Assembly (NCBI GenBank): GCA_027943335.1
Contig: BSBK01007029.1
Location: 1,178,001 to 1,242,000 of the forward strand
Length of the DNA: 64,000 bases
Direction of reading: 5' to 3'
Source: Chamaecyparis obtusa
Taxonomy: Eukaryota > Streptophyta > Pinopsida > Cupressales > Cupressaceae
In this document: positions 51,401 through 55,735 of the stretch, piece by piece
Layout: every line of letters starts with the position of its first letter
Numbering within the stretch: position 1 is the first letter of the stretch
The notes under the pieces: model-generated
Database searches by the model: none
What the model was told of the DNA's origin: nothing
What the model saw: the letters and a program-made list of their open reading frames with translations, nothing else
Made by a program: the position numbers and the translations under genes

Positions 51401-51860
51401 TTACTCTGACATAAACCATAGTCTGATTTCTTGTGTTCTTTTCATTTGCAGGTATATTCTTCTATATTATATCTCCAGATTCCAGATAATTTCAAAATTA
51501 TTTTACGTGGGCGGATAGTAGAACATCATAAGATTGCCAATGATCTCAAGTTTCCTGAATATATTTTGTACAAACCACAAGTTGGAAATAACAAGGAGGT
51601 ATGGTTTAGAGCAGTTGAATTGTTTTGTAGATGATATTTTTAATGTCACGAAAAGGATTTTATTCCTAGGAACTCGATCTCTTTATGGTTGTGGATATTG
51701 TTTAATTTGTTTACTGGTTTTCCTATTTATTTTACAAACGTATTTACATATGTTTTTTGCTCCCCAGGTTTCTGTTATCACTACAATTGGGTTTACAAAG
51801 GAGGCTCCTCTTGTAAATGTACATGGTTTCAATGTTTATCATAAGAATCGCCTTATAATG
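3807..51860 (+). CDS. MORC: MORC-family GHKL ATPase gene, exons 1-12, 3' end missing
   Basis: Plant MORC proteins are nuclear GHKL ATPases that compact heterochromatin and support transposon silencing and immunity. Twelve exons with GT donors and AG acceptors join in one open frame of 469 codons. Visible in order: acidic N-terminus VIDLSSDEED (res 8-17); FWKAGDYDV before exon 2; HPKFLHSNATSHKWALG (149-165); N-box AELLDNSVDE with E169 and N173; ATP motif DDGGGM (204-209); GNGFKTSTMRLGAD (235-248); SIGLLSYTF (exon 7); DDIGPHGTKVIVYNLWLND (exon 9); LRYSLRVYSSILYL and FKIILRGRIVEHH (exons 10-11); and exon 12 ending NRLIM, where family members go on with PFW. That continuation, the rest of the S5 domain and the C-terminal coiled coil are not seen before 64000. 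All core ATPase residues are intact, so the gene looks functional. The direct join of exon 8 to FDDIGPHGTK resembles the MORC6 type, but the paralogue is not certain. Intron sizes: 166, 130, 214, 118, 116, 6757, 179, 38490, 179, 129 and 169 bp. Confidence 0.93.
4394..4468 (+). CDS. MORC: MORC exon 2
   Basis: Acceptor ggtccag precedes 4394 and donor GTACAC follows 4468. The exon encodes HVRVHPKFLHSNATSHKWALG, the conserved block just before the N-box in MORC ATPases (quoted here only as its recognisable core HPKFLHSNATSHKWA). Confidence 0.93.
4599..4633 (+). CDS. MORC: MORC exon 3 (N-box)
   Basis: A 35-bp micro-exon between gtgcatag and GTAACC. It encodes AIAELLDNSVDE, the Bergerat-fold N-box; its Glu is the general base and its Asn coordinates Mg-ATP. 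Recognised by motif and phase continuity. Confidence 0.93.
4848..4926 (+). CDS. MORC: MORC exon 4
   Basis: Acceptor gaaagcag, donor GTATTT. It encodes INNGATFVNVDKIACPRDNS followed by AALLVQ, the beta-strand segment between the N-box and the DDGGGM motif. Confidence 0.92.
5045..5134 (+). CDS. MORC: MORC exon 5 (ATP-lid Asp-Gly motif)
   Basis: Acceptor gttaaag, donor GTATGT. It encodes DDGGGMDPDCIRQCMSLGYS and then RKNTNTTIGQ. The DxGxG motif binds the adenine of ATP in GHKL ATPases. Confidence 0.93.
5251..5326 (+). CDS. MORC: MORC exon 6 (GNGFK motif)
   Basis: Acceptor taattttcag, donor GTTTGT. It encodes YGNGFKTSTMRLGADVIVFS, the glycine-rich ATP-lid motif of the family. It leaves two bases (phase 2) that are completed by exon 7, 6.8 kb downstream. 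Confidence 0.93.
6383..6580. mobile_element. Terminal-like segment of hAT-type element
   Basis: Begins ctaagctcctgtattagaat and has GGGTA-rich words (gggtatg, gggtact) like the ends at 52971 and 54805. The part at 6520-6575 (atgctaaacaaaaccattac ...) matches the reverse complement of 17300-17365 almost base for base. Probably the left end of the element whose decayed transposase follows at 6690-8210; the right end was not found. Confidence 0.5.
6690..8210 (-). pseudogene. Decayed hAT-like transposase (DUF659/dimerisation type)
   Basis: Reading the minus strand across several frameshifts and stops gives a recognisable order: DKPCLGKVYNGIES near 7930 (compare the family theme of 'D..KPAMG.IYEAM'); LHRLAFTLTPEYYN near 7765 (theme 'LH.AAY.LNP.Y'); a stretch like 'DPEMEDTIRSEF' near 7650; and WWFNGHKLPHLQALAIKMLS near 7520, the plant hAT C-terminal theme WW..YG...P.LQ..AI..LS. 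The reading frame shifts at least three times, so the gene is dead. It lies antisense in MORC intron 6. The C-terminal part is duplicated in tandem (6941-7256 and 7257-7566). The assignment rests on motif order by eye; superfamily is fairly sure, exact family is not. Confidence 0.62.
6941..7566. repeat. Two-copy tandem duplication, 316-bp unit
   Basis: Unit 1 is 6941-7256 and unit 2 is 7257-7566. Both begin atttatttgattgtaatcaa and end near tatccttcctatac, with few differences (for example gagtagatg/gagttgatg and a 10-bp deletion in unit 2). The high similarity makes it younger than the decayed hAT coding sequence it contains. Confidence 0.92.
8211..9334. other. MORC intron 6, unannotated part
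   Basis: No coding similarity. The part near 8781-8890 (tgtaatgatccctattcttt, then AT-rich) resembles 41103-41190 (tgtaatgtccccttctctga), so the two may be ends of one unidentified dispersed element. Confidence 0.5.
9335..9850 (-). mobile_element. LTR relict related to element B's LTR
   Basis: On the minus strand this reads like the 3' part of the element B LTR: GGTTTTTCCC then GGGTTTCCACATAAA near 9500, a run of GTTGGTGCTT-type words between 9540 and 9720, and ttgttatactgattcac near 9350 matching 18255-18271. No coding region is attached, so it is a solo or truncated LTR of a SIRE-like Copia family inserted in MORC intron 6. Confidence 0.65.
9851..12083. other. MORC intron 6, distal part, with microsatellites
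   Basis: Contains TA/TATG repeats at 9910-9945 and CTAT repeats near 10396-10418. Open frames here are short and show no family motif. Nothing else recognised. Confidence 0.6.
12084..12162 (+). CDS. MORC: MORC exon 7
   Basis: Acceptor tgaatttcag, donor GTAATA. It encodes TQSIGLLSYTFLRETGHEDI and VVPM, the continuation of the ATPase domain in MORC proteins. Phase joins exactly to exon 6. Confidence 0.93.
12342..12473 (+). CDS. MORC: MORC exon 8
   Basis: Acceptor ctaactttag, donor GTAAGA. It has 44 codons, from VDYETPLGGQRKRLI through EDWSHNLSTLLQWSPYTSE to SDLLKQ. Exon 9 continues directly with FDDIGPHGTK, so no exon is missing in the 38.5-kb intron between them. Confidence 0.92.
12474..13529. 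other. Start of MORC intron 8, nothing recognised
   Basis: Ordinary AT-rich intron sequence. A short TGTTGACTATT at 13339 could be an LTR start for element A, but no second copy exists to confirm it. Confidence 0.5.
13530..15263 (+). mobile_element. LTR of Copia element A (left boundary uncertain)
   Basis: Repeated 'gagttggtgctcacaaa' words at 13840-13930, GGTTCTCTCCC and TTTTCCACATAAA near 13975-14000, and the terminal ...gtgctcttca at 15263 parallel the element B LTR (16540-18300). A PBS-like sequence follows. The LTR is split by a hAT-type insertion at 14043-15155. A CATA run (13560-13590) and a GA run (13590-13614) lie near the proposed left part. The left end is not visible as a repeat, so its position is approximate. 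Confidence 0.6.
14043..15155. mobile_element. hAT-type non-autonomous transposon in the LTR of element A
   Basis: The ends form inverted repeats: left catagATGGcAAACTCG, and the right end read backwards is catagTTGGaAAACTCG. Both sides carry an 8-bp direct repeat, tgtggttg (14035-14042) and tttggttg (15156-15163), 7 of 8 matching. Removing the insert restores the LTR 'tgtggttgattaag'. An 8-bp duplication with CA...TG ends is the hAT signature. No transposase frame is present. The ends are rich in ACTCGCCGA / GCCGAGTCCGAG words that also occur at 49400-50300. Confidence 0.8.
15264..15280 (+). other. Primer binding site, element A
   Basis: attggtattagagatgg directly after the LTR end resembles the plant initiator-tRNA-Met PBS TGGTATCAGAGC, with changes. 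Confidence 0.6.
15330..16539 (+). pseudogene. Copia gag pseudogene, element A
   Basis: Capsid-type Gag of a SIRE-like Copia element. Visible: NYAFWSIRIETYLNALGYDV followed by a TGA where element B and relatives expect Trp; a UBN2-type core from about 15463; a frameshift near 16030; zinc knuckle CFNCGKVGHFVSKC near 16090; and an acidic tail with KENENLKKRI. It is cut at 16539 by the LTR of element B. It is parallel to the gag of B at 18364. No protease or pol of A was found elsewhere. Confidence 0.85.
16540..18300 (+). repeat. 5' LTR of element B
   Basis: Starts tgttgagatattgcc exactly where the gag of A is broken and ends gtgctcttca before the PBS-like attggtattagagtcgg at 18301. It contains a hAT-like fragment (17050-17365) and the GGTTGGTGCTT word repeats (18000-18095) shared with the LTR of A and the relict at 9335. 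Confidence 0.75.
17050..17365. mobile_element. Truncated hAT-like fragment in the LTR of element B
   Basis: Starts ctaagttgctgaatcatggg, matching the right end of the complete element at 52971-53296 read in reverse, followed by the shared words ggtacgaaacatacc and ctgtgggtacacatctggga. The distal part (17300-17365) matches 6520-6575 in reverse. The other terminus and a duplication were not found. Confidence 0.65.
18364..20134 (+). pseudogene. gag pseudogene of element B
   Basis: Starts MADNYASHKTPIFDGTNYAF and reads in one frame to 19527 except for one TGA where the sequence expects Trp (DV*QPVVD). Zinc knuckle CFNCENIGRYASNC near 19115. After 19527 the frame breaks repeatedly; a tail with CSSCNKFGRKASNC and CYKCNNFGHTTHF at 19910-20075 completes the SIRE-like long Gag. 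A small in-frame deletion lies near 18630 (CKSAKK). Not translatable as one protein. Confidence 0.85.
20174..20749 (+). pseudogene. Protease / GAG-pre-integrase remnant, element B
   Basis: The retropepsin site survives only as LYVDGGCSRH in a neighbouring frame (normally DSGCSRHMT). The open frame then gives GDKSKFTVIEPADEGTVRFG, LYVKGLKQNLLSVSQLCDQG and the GAG-pre-integrase block WLRHKRLGHLNFDNLVKIS with CKQCQLGKKTRS. The frameshift at the active site makes it inactive. Confidence 0.85.
20750..21366 (+). pseudogene. Integrase remnant, element B (broken by element C)
   Basis: Copia integrase core: LELVHSDLCG (first Asp), KCLRTNRGGEFTSHEFEEF where the second catalytic Asp is replaced by Asn, and TPQQNGFVERKNRTVQEMAW (catalytic Glu). 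Two stops lie near 20895 and 20930. The frame reaches FRVFGSICYI and KGIFLGY and is cut at 21366 by element C; the continuation RSKAYKCYNKRLDKIAES resumes at 24708. Confidence 0.88.
21367..22224 (-). repeat. Element C, LTR (3' LTR in element sense)
   Basis: 858 bp, tgttaaatttacagatcaga to catcaaca; direct copy of 23845-24699. Contains a long TA run (about 22021-22066). Confidence 0.9.
22300..22900. repeat. 86-87-bp tandem array of hairpins in element C
   Basis: About six and a half units. The word ttttagatatcacctcaat recurs at 22381, 22466, 22552, 22639, 22726 and 22813. Each unit has two short inverted repeats: arms GAATATCA/TGATATTC with loop AGTCTCA (for example 22511-22533), and arms GATATCA/TGATATC with an 8-base loop (for example 22557-22578). 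Confidence 0.93.
23180..23760 (-). pseudogene. Possible captured coiled-coil gene fragment in element C
   Basis: On the minus strand, after an AG acceptor at 23474-23475, a frame reads like RKLHSRERELDACKQIDD, stop, then later KKTRG...QELELQR-like and SAFDNLGCIDSEG pieces with frame slips. The homologous part of element D (40380-40650) is better preserved. Upstream on the same strand, FYMGSPYRMKYLKFIKDKYS near 23650 is also shared with D. Not a retrotransposon protein that I recognise; a host-gene transduplication is inferred. Confidence 0.4.
23845..24699 (-). repeat. Element C, LTR (5' LTR in element sense)
   Basis: 855 bp, direct copy of 21367-22224 with scattered substitutions and a different TA-run length. 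It ends catcgaca before tggta. Confidence 0.9.
24700..24967 (+). pseudogene. Integrase-RT linker of element B
   Basis: Continues the frame broken by C: RSKAYKCYNKRLDKIAESAN, then KIDEGKQFK, a stop, and an acidic linker EEDSKAEKDSKEEDEDEEPE. It is cut at 24967 by element G. Confidence 0.8.
24968..25272 (+). repeat. Element G, 5' LTR
   Basis: 305 bp, tgttgtcgggataag ... gcgggcaaaca. Direct copy of 30157-30461. Confidence 0.93.
25358..27225 (+). pseudogene. Gypsy gag of element G with in-frame stops
   Basis: From 25615 the gag stays in one frame with protease and tail. It has an Arg/Glu-rich N-terminal coil, the retrotransposon Gag core (KLPKFTG, ETIWIANGVTVQDEWIKQF, KKAFQTEF, SIRAYGRRLKELIGKME), then zinc knuckles CTDCKEAGHTKGSC and CDICQIAGHSTKEC (26617-26720), CRNCNQWGHFARDC and CRWCGPGDHEEVNC (26914-27025). 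Stops interrupt at about 25843, 25996, 26122, 26128, 26194, 26911 and 26977, mostly at Trp or Gln positions. Part of the N-terminus (25358-25663) lies in another frame. Confidence 0.85.
27229..28545 (+). pseudogene. Protease plus integrase C-terminal tail, element G
   Basis: MAEQNILRQMMQLEIPVKVK starts a retropepsin-like region with active-site TIVDDGSGVNVL (near 27475) and YDAILGRG, then a TGA where Trp is expected. The second frame (27718-28545) starts as a protease-RT spacer and, after about 28200, jumps to QEIVVLVEFMVPSLWITIEN and RANKLWTLDGLEMHDSINSS KLKPY-type sequence, which resembles the end of Gypsy integrases. RT, RNase H and the integrase core are missing between them. Confidence 0.8.
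28600..29460. repeat. CGTACGG-rich region of element G
   Basis: The words CCGTACGAC, CTGTACGG, CGTATGG and relatives occur roughly every 30-60 bp on both strands, spaced irregularly in purine-rich sequence. CGTACG is self-complementary. No coding frame is maintained. This fills most of the non-coding space between the pol remnant and the coiled-coil frame. Confidence 0.75.
29520..29985 (+). pseudogene. Coiled-coil 3' ORF remnant in element G
   Basis: In the frame through gcatggattgtc (29644) the sequence reads PEVERALEQAFREGYYALRH, DASRAREELTTELEAVE, ELVVEKVARMAIVVRLARET and LFEQELAEATVEKCVLETGL, with four or so in-frame stops. Heptad-like spacing of Leu/Val/Ala with Arg/Glu suggests a coiled coil. 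Some plant Gypsy lineages carry an extra ORF at this place; which one this is I cannot tell. Confidence 0.5.
30157..30461 (+). repeat. Element G, 3' LTR
   Basis: 305 bp copy of 24968-25272, preceded by the purine tract ttttttgggggggatga. Confidence 0.93.
30462..31790 (+). pseudogene. RT-RNase H remnant of element B
   Basis: Resumes after G with NHPEDLVVGNLNTKIQMRRR and IEPKIFNEASEDKFWVKAM, then WEIVPRPKDKNVI. An internal deletion near 31035 joins to VVVYVDDIIFGG (RT active site YVDD). It continues LGELSFLGLQISQSNEGIFI, RPDIMQAVGLVARFQETPKD, TYTDADWAGNIDDRKSTSGG (RNase H) and decays by about 31790. Several stops and frameshifts. Confidence 0.87.
31791..33772. other. Intron 8 segment between elements B and H
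   Basis: No coding similarity on either strand. The missing 3' LTR of B is not here. A stretch at 32660-32760 is rich in 'acaacttt' words. Otherwise featureless AT-rich sequence. Confidence 0.55.
33773..34476 (+). repeat. Element H, 5' LTR
   Basis: 704 bp, tgttaataattatagccttt ... gaaatcttaaca, followed at 34477 by PBS tggtatcagagcg. Confidence 0.95.
34557..35351 (+). pseudogene. Protease / GAG-pre-integrase of element H
   Basis: Opens MEYPALYSALSTQ, then retropepsin WVIDSGASRHITGF and EEVTIGDDTSYPI, a stop near 34788, LVSISTLEDKGYKIVF, and the GAG-pre-integrase block WHRRLGHLNFQTLSSMDKIV with CKGCTLGKN. The first integrase Asp is changed (IVHSNLCEP instead of HSDLCG). The ATG here follows the leader directly, so gag has been removed cleanly. 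Confidence 0.88.
35390..35947 (+). pseudogene. Integrase core of element H
   Basis: MDNGGEYIFETFSTYCIELG (second Asp), VPYNPQQNGIAERKNRTIIE (Glu), LRIFGCPVYFHVPKKKR and KKGIFVGYSKSTKAYRIYVP. It is separated from the upstream part by stops between 35352 and 35389. Confidence 0.88.
36000..37612 (+). pseudogene. RT and RNase H of element H
   Basis: WDIVPRPKNKSVVSSKWIFK, ARFVARGFTQKEGIDYEETF, then a TGA; KIHQMDVKIAFLNGEIEEEV; KLKKALYGLKQAPQAW; frame change; LVLYVDDLQITGEE (active site YVDD); LGLLHYFLGLEVWQQ; DSDWAGSISDWKSTFGCC (RNase H); EYIAASLG; a deletion, then NPVFHNRSKHIEIPYHYVRD and TADILTKPLTRGKLEHF ending at 37612. At least five inactivating changes. Confidence 0.9.
37730..38110 (+). repeat. 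Hairpin array of element H
   Basis: Short inverted repeats with near-constant loop TGGACT or TGGATT: GAATATCA/TGATATTC (37920-37941), GATATCA/TGATATC (37959-37978), GACATCA/TGATGTC (37873-37892), TAACATCA/TGATGTTA (38003-38024). Both arms change together between units. It sits between the RNase H stop and the PPT. Confidence 0.9.
38321..39024 (+). repeat. Element H, 3' LTR
   Basis: 704 bp copy of 33773-34476, followed by the target duplication ctatc. Confidence 0.95.
39540..40140. repeat. Hairpin array of element D
   Basis: Same design as in C, partly with 86-87-bp units (39860-40130). It includes arms GAATATCA/TGATATTC and a changed pair ACATCA/TGATGT around the same loop AGTCTCA (39833-39851). 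Confidence 0.9.
40380..40960 (-). pseudogene. Possible captured coiled-coil gene fragment in element D
   Basis: Minus strand, after an AG acceptor at 40617-40618: RKLHTREKELNACKRIDD, stop, DQMQKESDISKEDKRLIQEL, then EKIEDMVKSTFDNLGRIDSE. Further upstream on that strand is an open frame at 40749-40952 with FYMGSPYIMKYLKFIKDKYS. Charged heptad-like sequence suggests a coiled coil. Both parts are shared with element C. I do not recognise the source gene. Confidence 0.45.
41101..43189. other. Intron 8 segment between D and I
   Basis: Starts tgtaatgtccccttctctga, similar to 8781-8860, perhaps an LTR or element end. An 86-codon frame at 41367-41627 has no recognised motif. The part at 42840-43189 may be the LTR of relict I, since it follows its polypurine-like gagggtattc on the minus strand, but no second copy is present. 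Confidence 0.5.
43190..44710 (-). pseudogene. Copia RT-RNase H relict (element I)
   Basis: Minus-strand remnants in order: CIEYEETFAPTTKMRTIHLV, KVHQMDVNSAFHNGDLEEEV, YMTQPQG, KALYDLKQAPRAWH (44211-44690); then LTGSLIYLTTTRPDLSEVVS (43740-43958); then RNase H tail words such as DILTK and KFQDKRGIDSRM near 43200-43300. Many stops and frameshifts. A different Copia family from B and H. Confidence 0.82.
44711..47089. other. Intron 8 segment, nothing recognised
   Basis: No coding similarity and no clear repeat. Text near 46740-47080 has repeated 'gctgcccaaaatctgatgg' and 'ggcctaaatctgatgc' words that lead into the tandem array. Confidence 0.5.
47090..48520. repeat. Palindromic ~190-bp tandem array, eight units
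   Basis: The word TTGGGCA recurs at about 47103, 47296, 47482, 47669, 47859 (changed), 48054, 48242 and 48442, a spacing of 186-200 bp. Each unit carries two adjacent palindromes: GGGCA...TGCCC, and AGGGTCGGA/TTCCGACCCT followed by CTTGGGCAAT. Units are diverged, but the palindromes are the best conserved part. Confidence 0.9.
48524..49321. repeat. Long inverted repeat, possible DNA transposon
   Basis: Arms of about 190-220 bp: 48524-48720 and, in reverse, 49098-49321. Shared words in opposite orientation: tttttcagctc / gagctgaaaaa at the ends, gataggtttcaact / agttgaaacctatc, attttgggggtttt / aaaacccccaaaat, and ggattcagcatgcc / ggcatgctgaatcc at the inner ends. The spacer (48721-49097) has no coding frame. 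A target duplication could not be defined. Mutator-like elements often look like this. Confidence 0.82.
49322..50963. repeat. Segment with two clusters of ACTCGGCGAGTC-type words
   Basis: Clusters at 49405-49530 and 50140-50300 contain GACTCGGCGAGTCC, CTCGCCGAGTC, GACTCGCAGAGTCC and relatives. Each is preceded by a similar lead-in: aaaacaattaatttttgg at 49362 and aaaacaattaaaaaatat at 50094. They look like two copies of one repeat end, about 735 bp apart. The rest of this 1.6-kb stretch before MORC exon 9 has no recognised feature. Confidence 0.65.
50964..51062 (+). CDS. MORC: MORC exon 9
   Basis: Acceptor taattgggcag, donor GTAGAT. It encodes FDDIGPHGTKVIVYNLWLND and DGQMELDFESDKE, a highly conserved MORC block that links the ATPase to the S5 fold. 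Confidence 0.93.
51242..51322 (+). CDS. MORC: MORC exon 10
   Basis: Acceptor atatatgcag, donor GTAAGA. It encodes 27 codons ending QQHIANRLRYSLR, typical of the start of the S5-type domain. Confidence 0.92.
51452..51598 (+). CDS. MORC: MORC exon 11
   Basis: Acceptor catttgcag, donor GTATGG. It encodes 49 codons including VYSSILYLQIP, FKIILRGRIVEHH and PEYILYKPQV, all typical of plant MORC S5 domains. Confidence 0.93.
51768..51860 (+). CDS. MORC: MORC exon 12 (last exon in window)
   Basis: Acceptor gctccccag, donor GTGAGC. It encodes VSVITTIGFTKEAPLVNVHG and then FNVYHKNRLIM. Other members continue PFWxV; no such exon was found between 51861 and 64000, so the next intron is at least 12 kb or the gene is broken downstream. 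Confidence 0.91.
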
Positions 51861-52970
51861 GTGAGCTATCTGTTAGACAGATTTCTTCAAAGGTTCATAA
51901 AAAATGTAAAACTATCAAATTTAATGTGTTTTTCATTTCAGACAGCTAGACCATTAGCTAATATATGCTCTTGTATGTTGATTTTTGGAAGACTATAAAA
52001 TGTCATAACTTCAATATATTTTAAACTTGAATATCAAGAGACTGTCGGCTAATTACAGTTTCTTTATTTTGATCAGTACATTACTTCTAATGGTTTCATG
52101 TAATGAATAGATCCTTTGTATTTCTAATTTCATTAGTAGGAAAATGTGACACTCTAGGAGGGGGGCTAATTGATTTAAACAACCATGCATAGGGATATGA
52201 AGGATTCAAAGGAAACAGCATGATGGGCCAGATGCATTACCATGTACTTGTTCAAATATTTGTCCCCTATTAATGGAAATCTATGCTAGTGTTATTATAC
52301 ATGATTTCTTAAACTATTTATAACTTTTTGCACAAGATGGTTAGCATTCAATTCTGCTCTAGCCATTATAATTTGGTTTTGATGTTAAGATTTTTTCAAG
52401 AAATTTGTTTTGAATGTATCATCCAGAAGTTCTTTGGTCTTCTGTTACTAGCATTCTTTGGACTTCTCATCCTAGAACCTAATGTTTGTTAGAAGATCTT
52501 GAAACTGGAGAGGGTAGGGGTTGATCTTGATTATTGATTTTTGCAACTCCAAAGTTATTTAAAAGAAAGGGCAGTTGCATTGCATAACACAAACATTAAA
52601 TTCAGGTGTAAGACAATGATTGCAGATCTTACTGGAATTCAAGCATATCATACAAAAGATAAAAATCTACACATATAGGGTTTCTGATTAATATTCAATG
52701 TAAAAAACAAGGCGAACATAATTCTCAACTAGCATGAAATCAGAACCAAATACAAATGAATATGACTTACTGAGGACCAAAAGCTCATAGTTCCTGGACT
52801 TTGACAATGGACTCACACTTTTGAAGCACGAATATGAGCCTGAGCAGAGAAATTTGTTTGTTGAAGGGCTTTGTACAACATTTGTTCTCTATTAAGACAT
52901 GCAAGACACATATTTGATAGGTCATGGGTTTAGAACCCAATAGAAAATGCTTGTTGAATTTGAAAAAAAT
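51861..52970. other. Start of MORC intron 12, nothing recognised
   Basis: No exon continuing PFWxV was found. Open frames here run through exon 11-12 introns by chance. Confidence 0.6.
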
Positions 52971-53296
52971 CTAAGTTGCCGAATCAGGAATGGGAACGGG
53001 TATGGGTACGTGGGTACAAAACGCTGGCACGGCAGAATTCCTTTTTGGGGGTTGGGTACGTTTTTGGTATGTTCATATATATATATATATATTTATGTAT
53101 GTATGTACATACATATGTGTGTGTGTATGCAGCTTAAAAATAGAATTAAGTTTAGATGTCATATACCATTACATATTTAGGCATTTAAAAACACAAATCC
53201 CAGATGTGTACCCACAGGCGATTCATTTCGGAATCCGATTCTGGTACGTTTCGTACCCGGAGTCATTGGGAAAAGTCCCACGATTCAGCAACTTAG
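52971..53296. mobile_element. Complete small hAT-like element (MITE)
   Basis: 326 bp. Left end CTAAGTTGCCGAATC; the right end read in reverse is CTAAGTTGCTGAATC. Flanks are aaaaaaat (52963-52970) and gaaaaaat (53297-53304), 7 of 8, an 8-bp hAT-type duplication, though the A-rich flank weakens this. The ends are rich in GGGTACG words. A TA/TATG microsatellite lies in the middle (53078-53130). Related ends occur at 17050, 54805, 55446 and, more distantly, 6383. Confidence 0.8.
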
Positions 53297-53980
53297 GAAA
53301 AAATGTATGGCGTTGTGACAATCTGATAAAAGACAAGTTGAACATAATTTCTGAGTAATGTTGTTAACGGGAAAAAGACCCTAACATCATTGAACTTGTG
53401 GTGCACAAAAATTTGAAGAGAAACGTGCACAACATATCAAGGAACACTACCTTTTTGGGTTTATGGTTTCATTGTCCCTTACATGGTGTCAGAACTCTCT
53501 TGTACATAACTTAATCTAATTTGTAATTAGAGACAAACATCTTCAAAAATGCTAAAAGCTAGATCAACTTGCTGGGGGTTTAGGTTTTTCATTTTTGCTC
53601 AGAATTTAAAACCGCAAGTTGCGTCAAAAAGCTTGGGTCATGCTTGCCAATATTTGTTGAAGGCTTTTTATTATGGTTGCCCAGTTTGAATTTGCTATTT
53701 CTTCTTTTCAAGGGATTGAAATTTCAAAATAAGGATACACAGAAAGCAGATAAACTTTTTGGTTTTTTCAAAATTGTGTTTTGATGAGTTCAATAACATG
53801 ATATGTTCTTTTCACTAGTAAAGGGGGCACTTAAGGCATAATCTTACCACTTCTTGAGGAGAAGTGCTTCACACTCTATATTTTGTTTCTTACCTTGTAC
53901 AACTATAAAAGACGAGAAGAGTAGCTTGACAACAAATGTCACAAAGGTTGCTACCTTTGTACATAGCCCTCTTTGTACAT

Positions 53981-54019
<39 letters not shown>

Positions 54020-54804
54020 TGATGAAGTTGCTGATTATGTTGCAATACTATCAAGTTATCAACACATGTTTGTTCTTCACAAAGGGAAGAAAACTCGACT
54101 CAGTGTTATTGATAGTGTGCAAGTATTGCCCTCAAATCCAAACAAAAGAAAACTTCTTTCAACTCATAGTTGTGGCTGAAGGGGATGGAGTTAGATCTCA
54201 TTACGGATAGGTTAGTTAGAAGAATCTGATATTTAGTGGACATTTTCAGGAGGTTTAATATGCCATTGAATCCTTAATATCAACCTTACTGATCAATCAG
54301 TTGAATGATTTTTGAGAAATTTTGCTGAAACCTTACATGTAGAAATACCCAAATGTCTCTAAGTAAATCCCCAAGGGTCATTGTTTTGGAAGATCATTGC
54401 TACAGAATATCAGAGGTAGTGGTTGCTACCAAATTATCTTAGATCATTGCCAAGCAAGGAAGAAGGGTGACTGACAAACTGGGAAGTTCATTCTCCTCGT
54501 CAATCTTGGAGTTGACACAGACAGCTTAACAGAAATGTTTTCCCATTAGCCTAAATTGAATAGATGTTTTATTTCAGTTCATTTCCTTGCCTTGCTTTTT
54601 AGAGATGTTAGATGTAGATCTCTCTTGCCCAAGGTTGTATATGACACATAACTTGGTTGGTTGGAGTTTAAAAAATCTCTGGCTGCACAATTTATGAAGA
54701 TTTGACCACTCAACACCATATTCTTGCAGTAAACATTCCTTAGTATTGATGGCTTTATTATGTGCCTTCAAAAATTATACTTTTATCCATGGAATACCTT
54801 GAAA
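53297..54804. other. Intron 12 segment with CT microsatellite
   Basis: A CT run at 53984-54014. Short open frames only, without family motifs. Confidence 0.6.
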
Positions 54805-55279
54805 CTAATTTGCCAAATCTGGTACAGGTATGTGGGCACAATATGCTGGTATGACATTTTCTCAATGTTCCATGGGGACAAGTCCCTCCCAAAAAATCCA
54901 CATCTCCTATGGGGGGATGTTTCCGAGACTTGGGGACTTGGGGGAAATGTCCCCCCCACAAGACCACCACCTTGGCCACCTCCAATGGGGATGCTCCTAG
55001 GTTGGTTTCTATATGACACATGCCATCAGATACTAAATGCAACCTTTAACTTCAGAAAGTTAGTTTGACTTTCATTGGGCACTTCAAGAGATGTAATATG
55101 ACAGATTTTGCCTTGAAGATTTCAATTCACCTCAGTTTGTATATAAGTGCCATCCCCTCCACCAATGCTCCGCTGCTGTCCCCCCACTGTTCCCTTGCCA
55201 TCACCAAATTTAGGCCCTTGGTCCCCCTGTCTCCAAAACCCATCCCAATGTCCCGACGTCCCGACATTAGGAAACTTAG
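54805..55279. mobile_element. Diverged hAT-like element, same family as 52971
   Basis: Left end ctaatttgccaaatctgg followed by ggtatgtgggcacaatatgctgg aligns with the start of 52971-53296. The right end gaaacttag at 55271-55279 read in reverse gives CTAAGTTTCC. The interior is unusually G/C-rich with runs of GGGG and CCCC that are roughly complementary between the two halves. No matching 8-bp flanks. Confidence 0.6.
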
Positions 55280-55592
55280 TGGAATTATGCACATTTGGGG
55301 AGGGCTGAGTACATTTTGGGTATATCTGTACAAAAAAATTCAAAATCATAAATAAGTGTTAGACAATATTAATATATATTAGTTGTTATATACATTATTA
55401 ATAATTAACTATTAAACTATTGATAGCATATATAATATTAATAATCTAAGTTACCGAATTGATTTAGGTATGGGTACATTCTTGGGATGTGCATACAAAA
55501 AATATATAAAATCATAAATAATAACATATTTGCAGCCTAAAATTAATATAAAGCTTTACAATTTTTTTTAATACATATTAAATATTAATTAT
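55280..55592. other. AT-rich spacer with a third family end
   Basis: At 55446 ctaagttaccgaattgattt plus ggtatgggtac repeats the same hAT-like terminus; no partner end was identified. Confidence 0.5.
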
Positions 55593-55711
55593 TGTTAGAG
55601 AAATCAACCTTCCTAGAGCACAATCCGCAGGGTAATCTTCATGAAGAGTCAAATATTTTACCAGGTAAATGGAAATGGTATTGAGATGCTGTTTAATTTA
55701 CAAAGTTGTGC

Positions 55712-55735
55712 TGAGAGAGAGAGAGAGAGAGAGAG
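55712..55735. repeat. GA microsatellite
   Basis: A GA run inside the left LTR-like part of element J; the right copy has only a short gagagagaaagg at the same place (63490-63502). Confidence 0.85.

Noticed and set aside
51942..51998. Possible MORC exon after exon 12 (TARPLANICS)
   Set aside because: It follows an AG but does not resemble the expected PFWxV continuation and ends in a stop.
51534..51998. 154-codon frame overlapping exons 11 and 12
   Set aside because: It is in a different frame from the conserved MORC sequence and runs through the intron.
52971..53358. Open frames at 52947-53358
   Set aside because: They read through a small hAT-like element with a microsatellite core; not a gene.
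54760..55068. Overlapping frames on both strands with Gly/Pro-rich translation
   Set aside because: They follow from GGGG/CCCC runs in a hAT-like element; no protein family resemblance.
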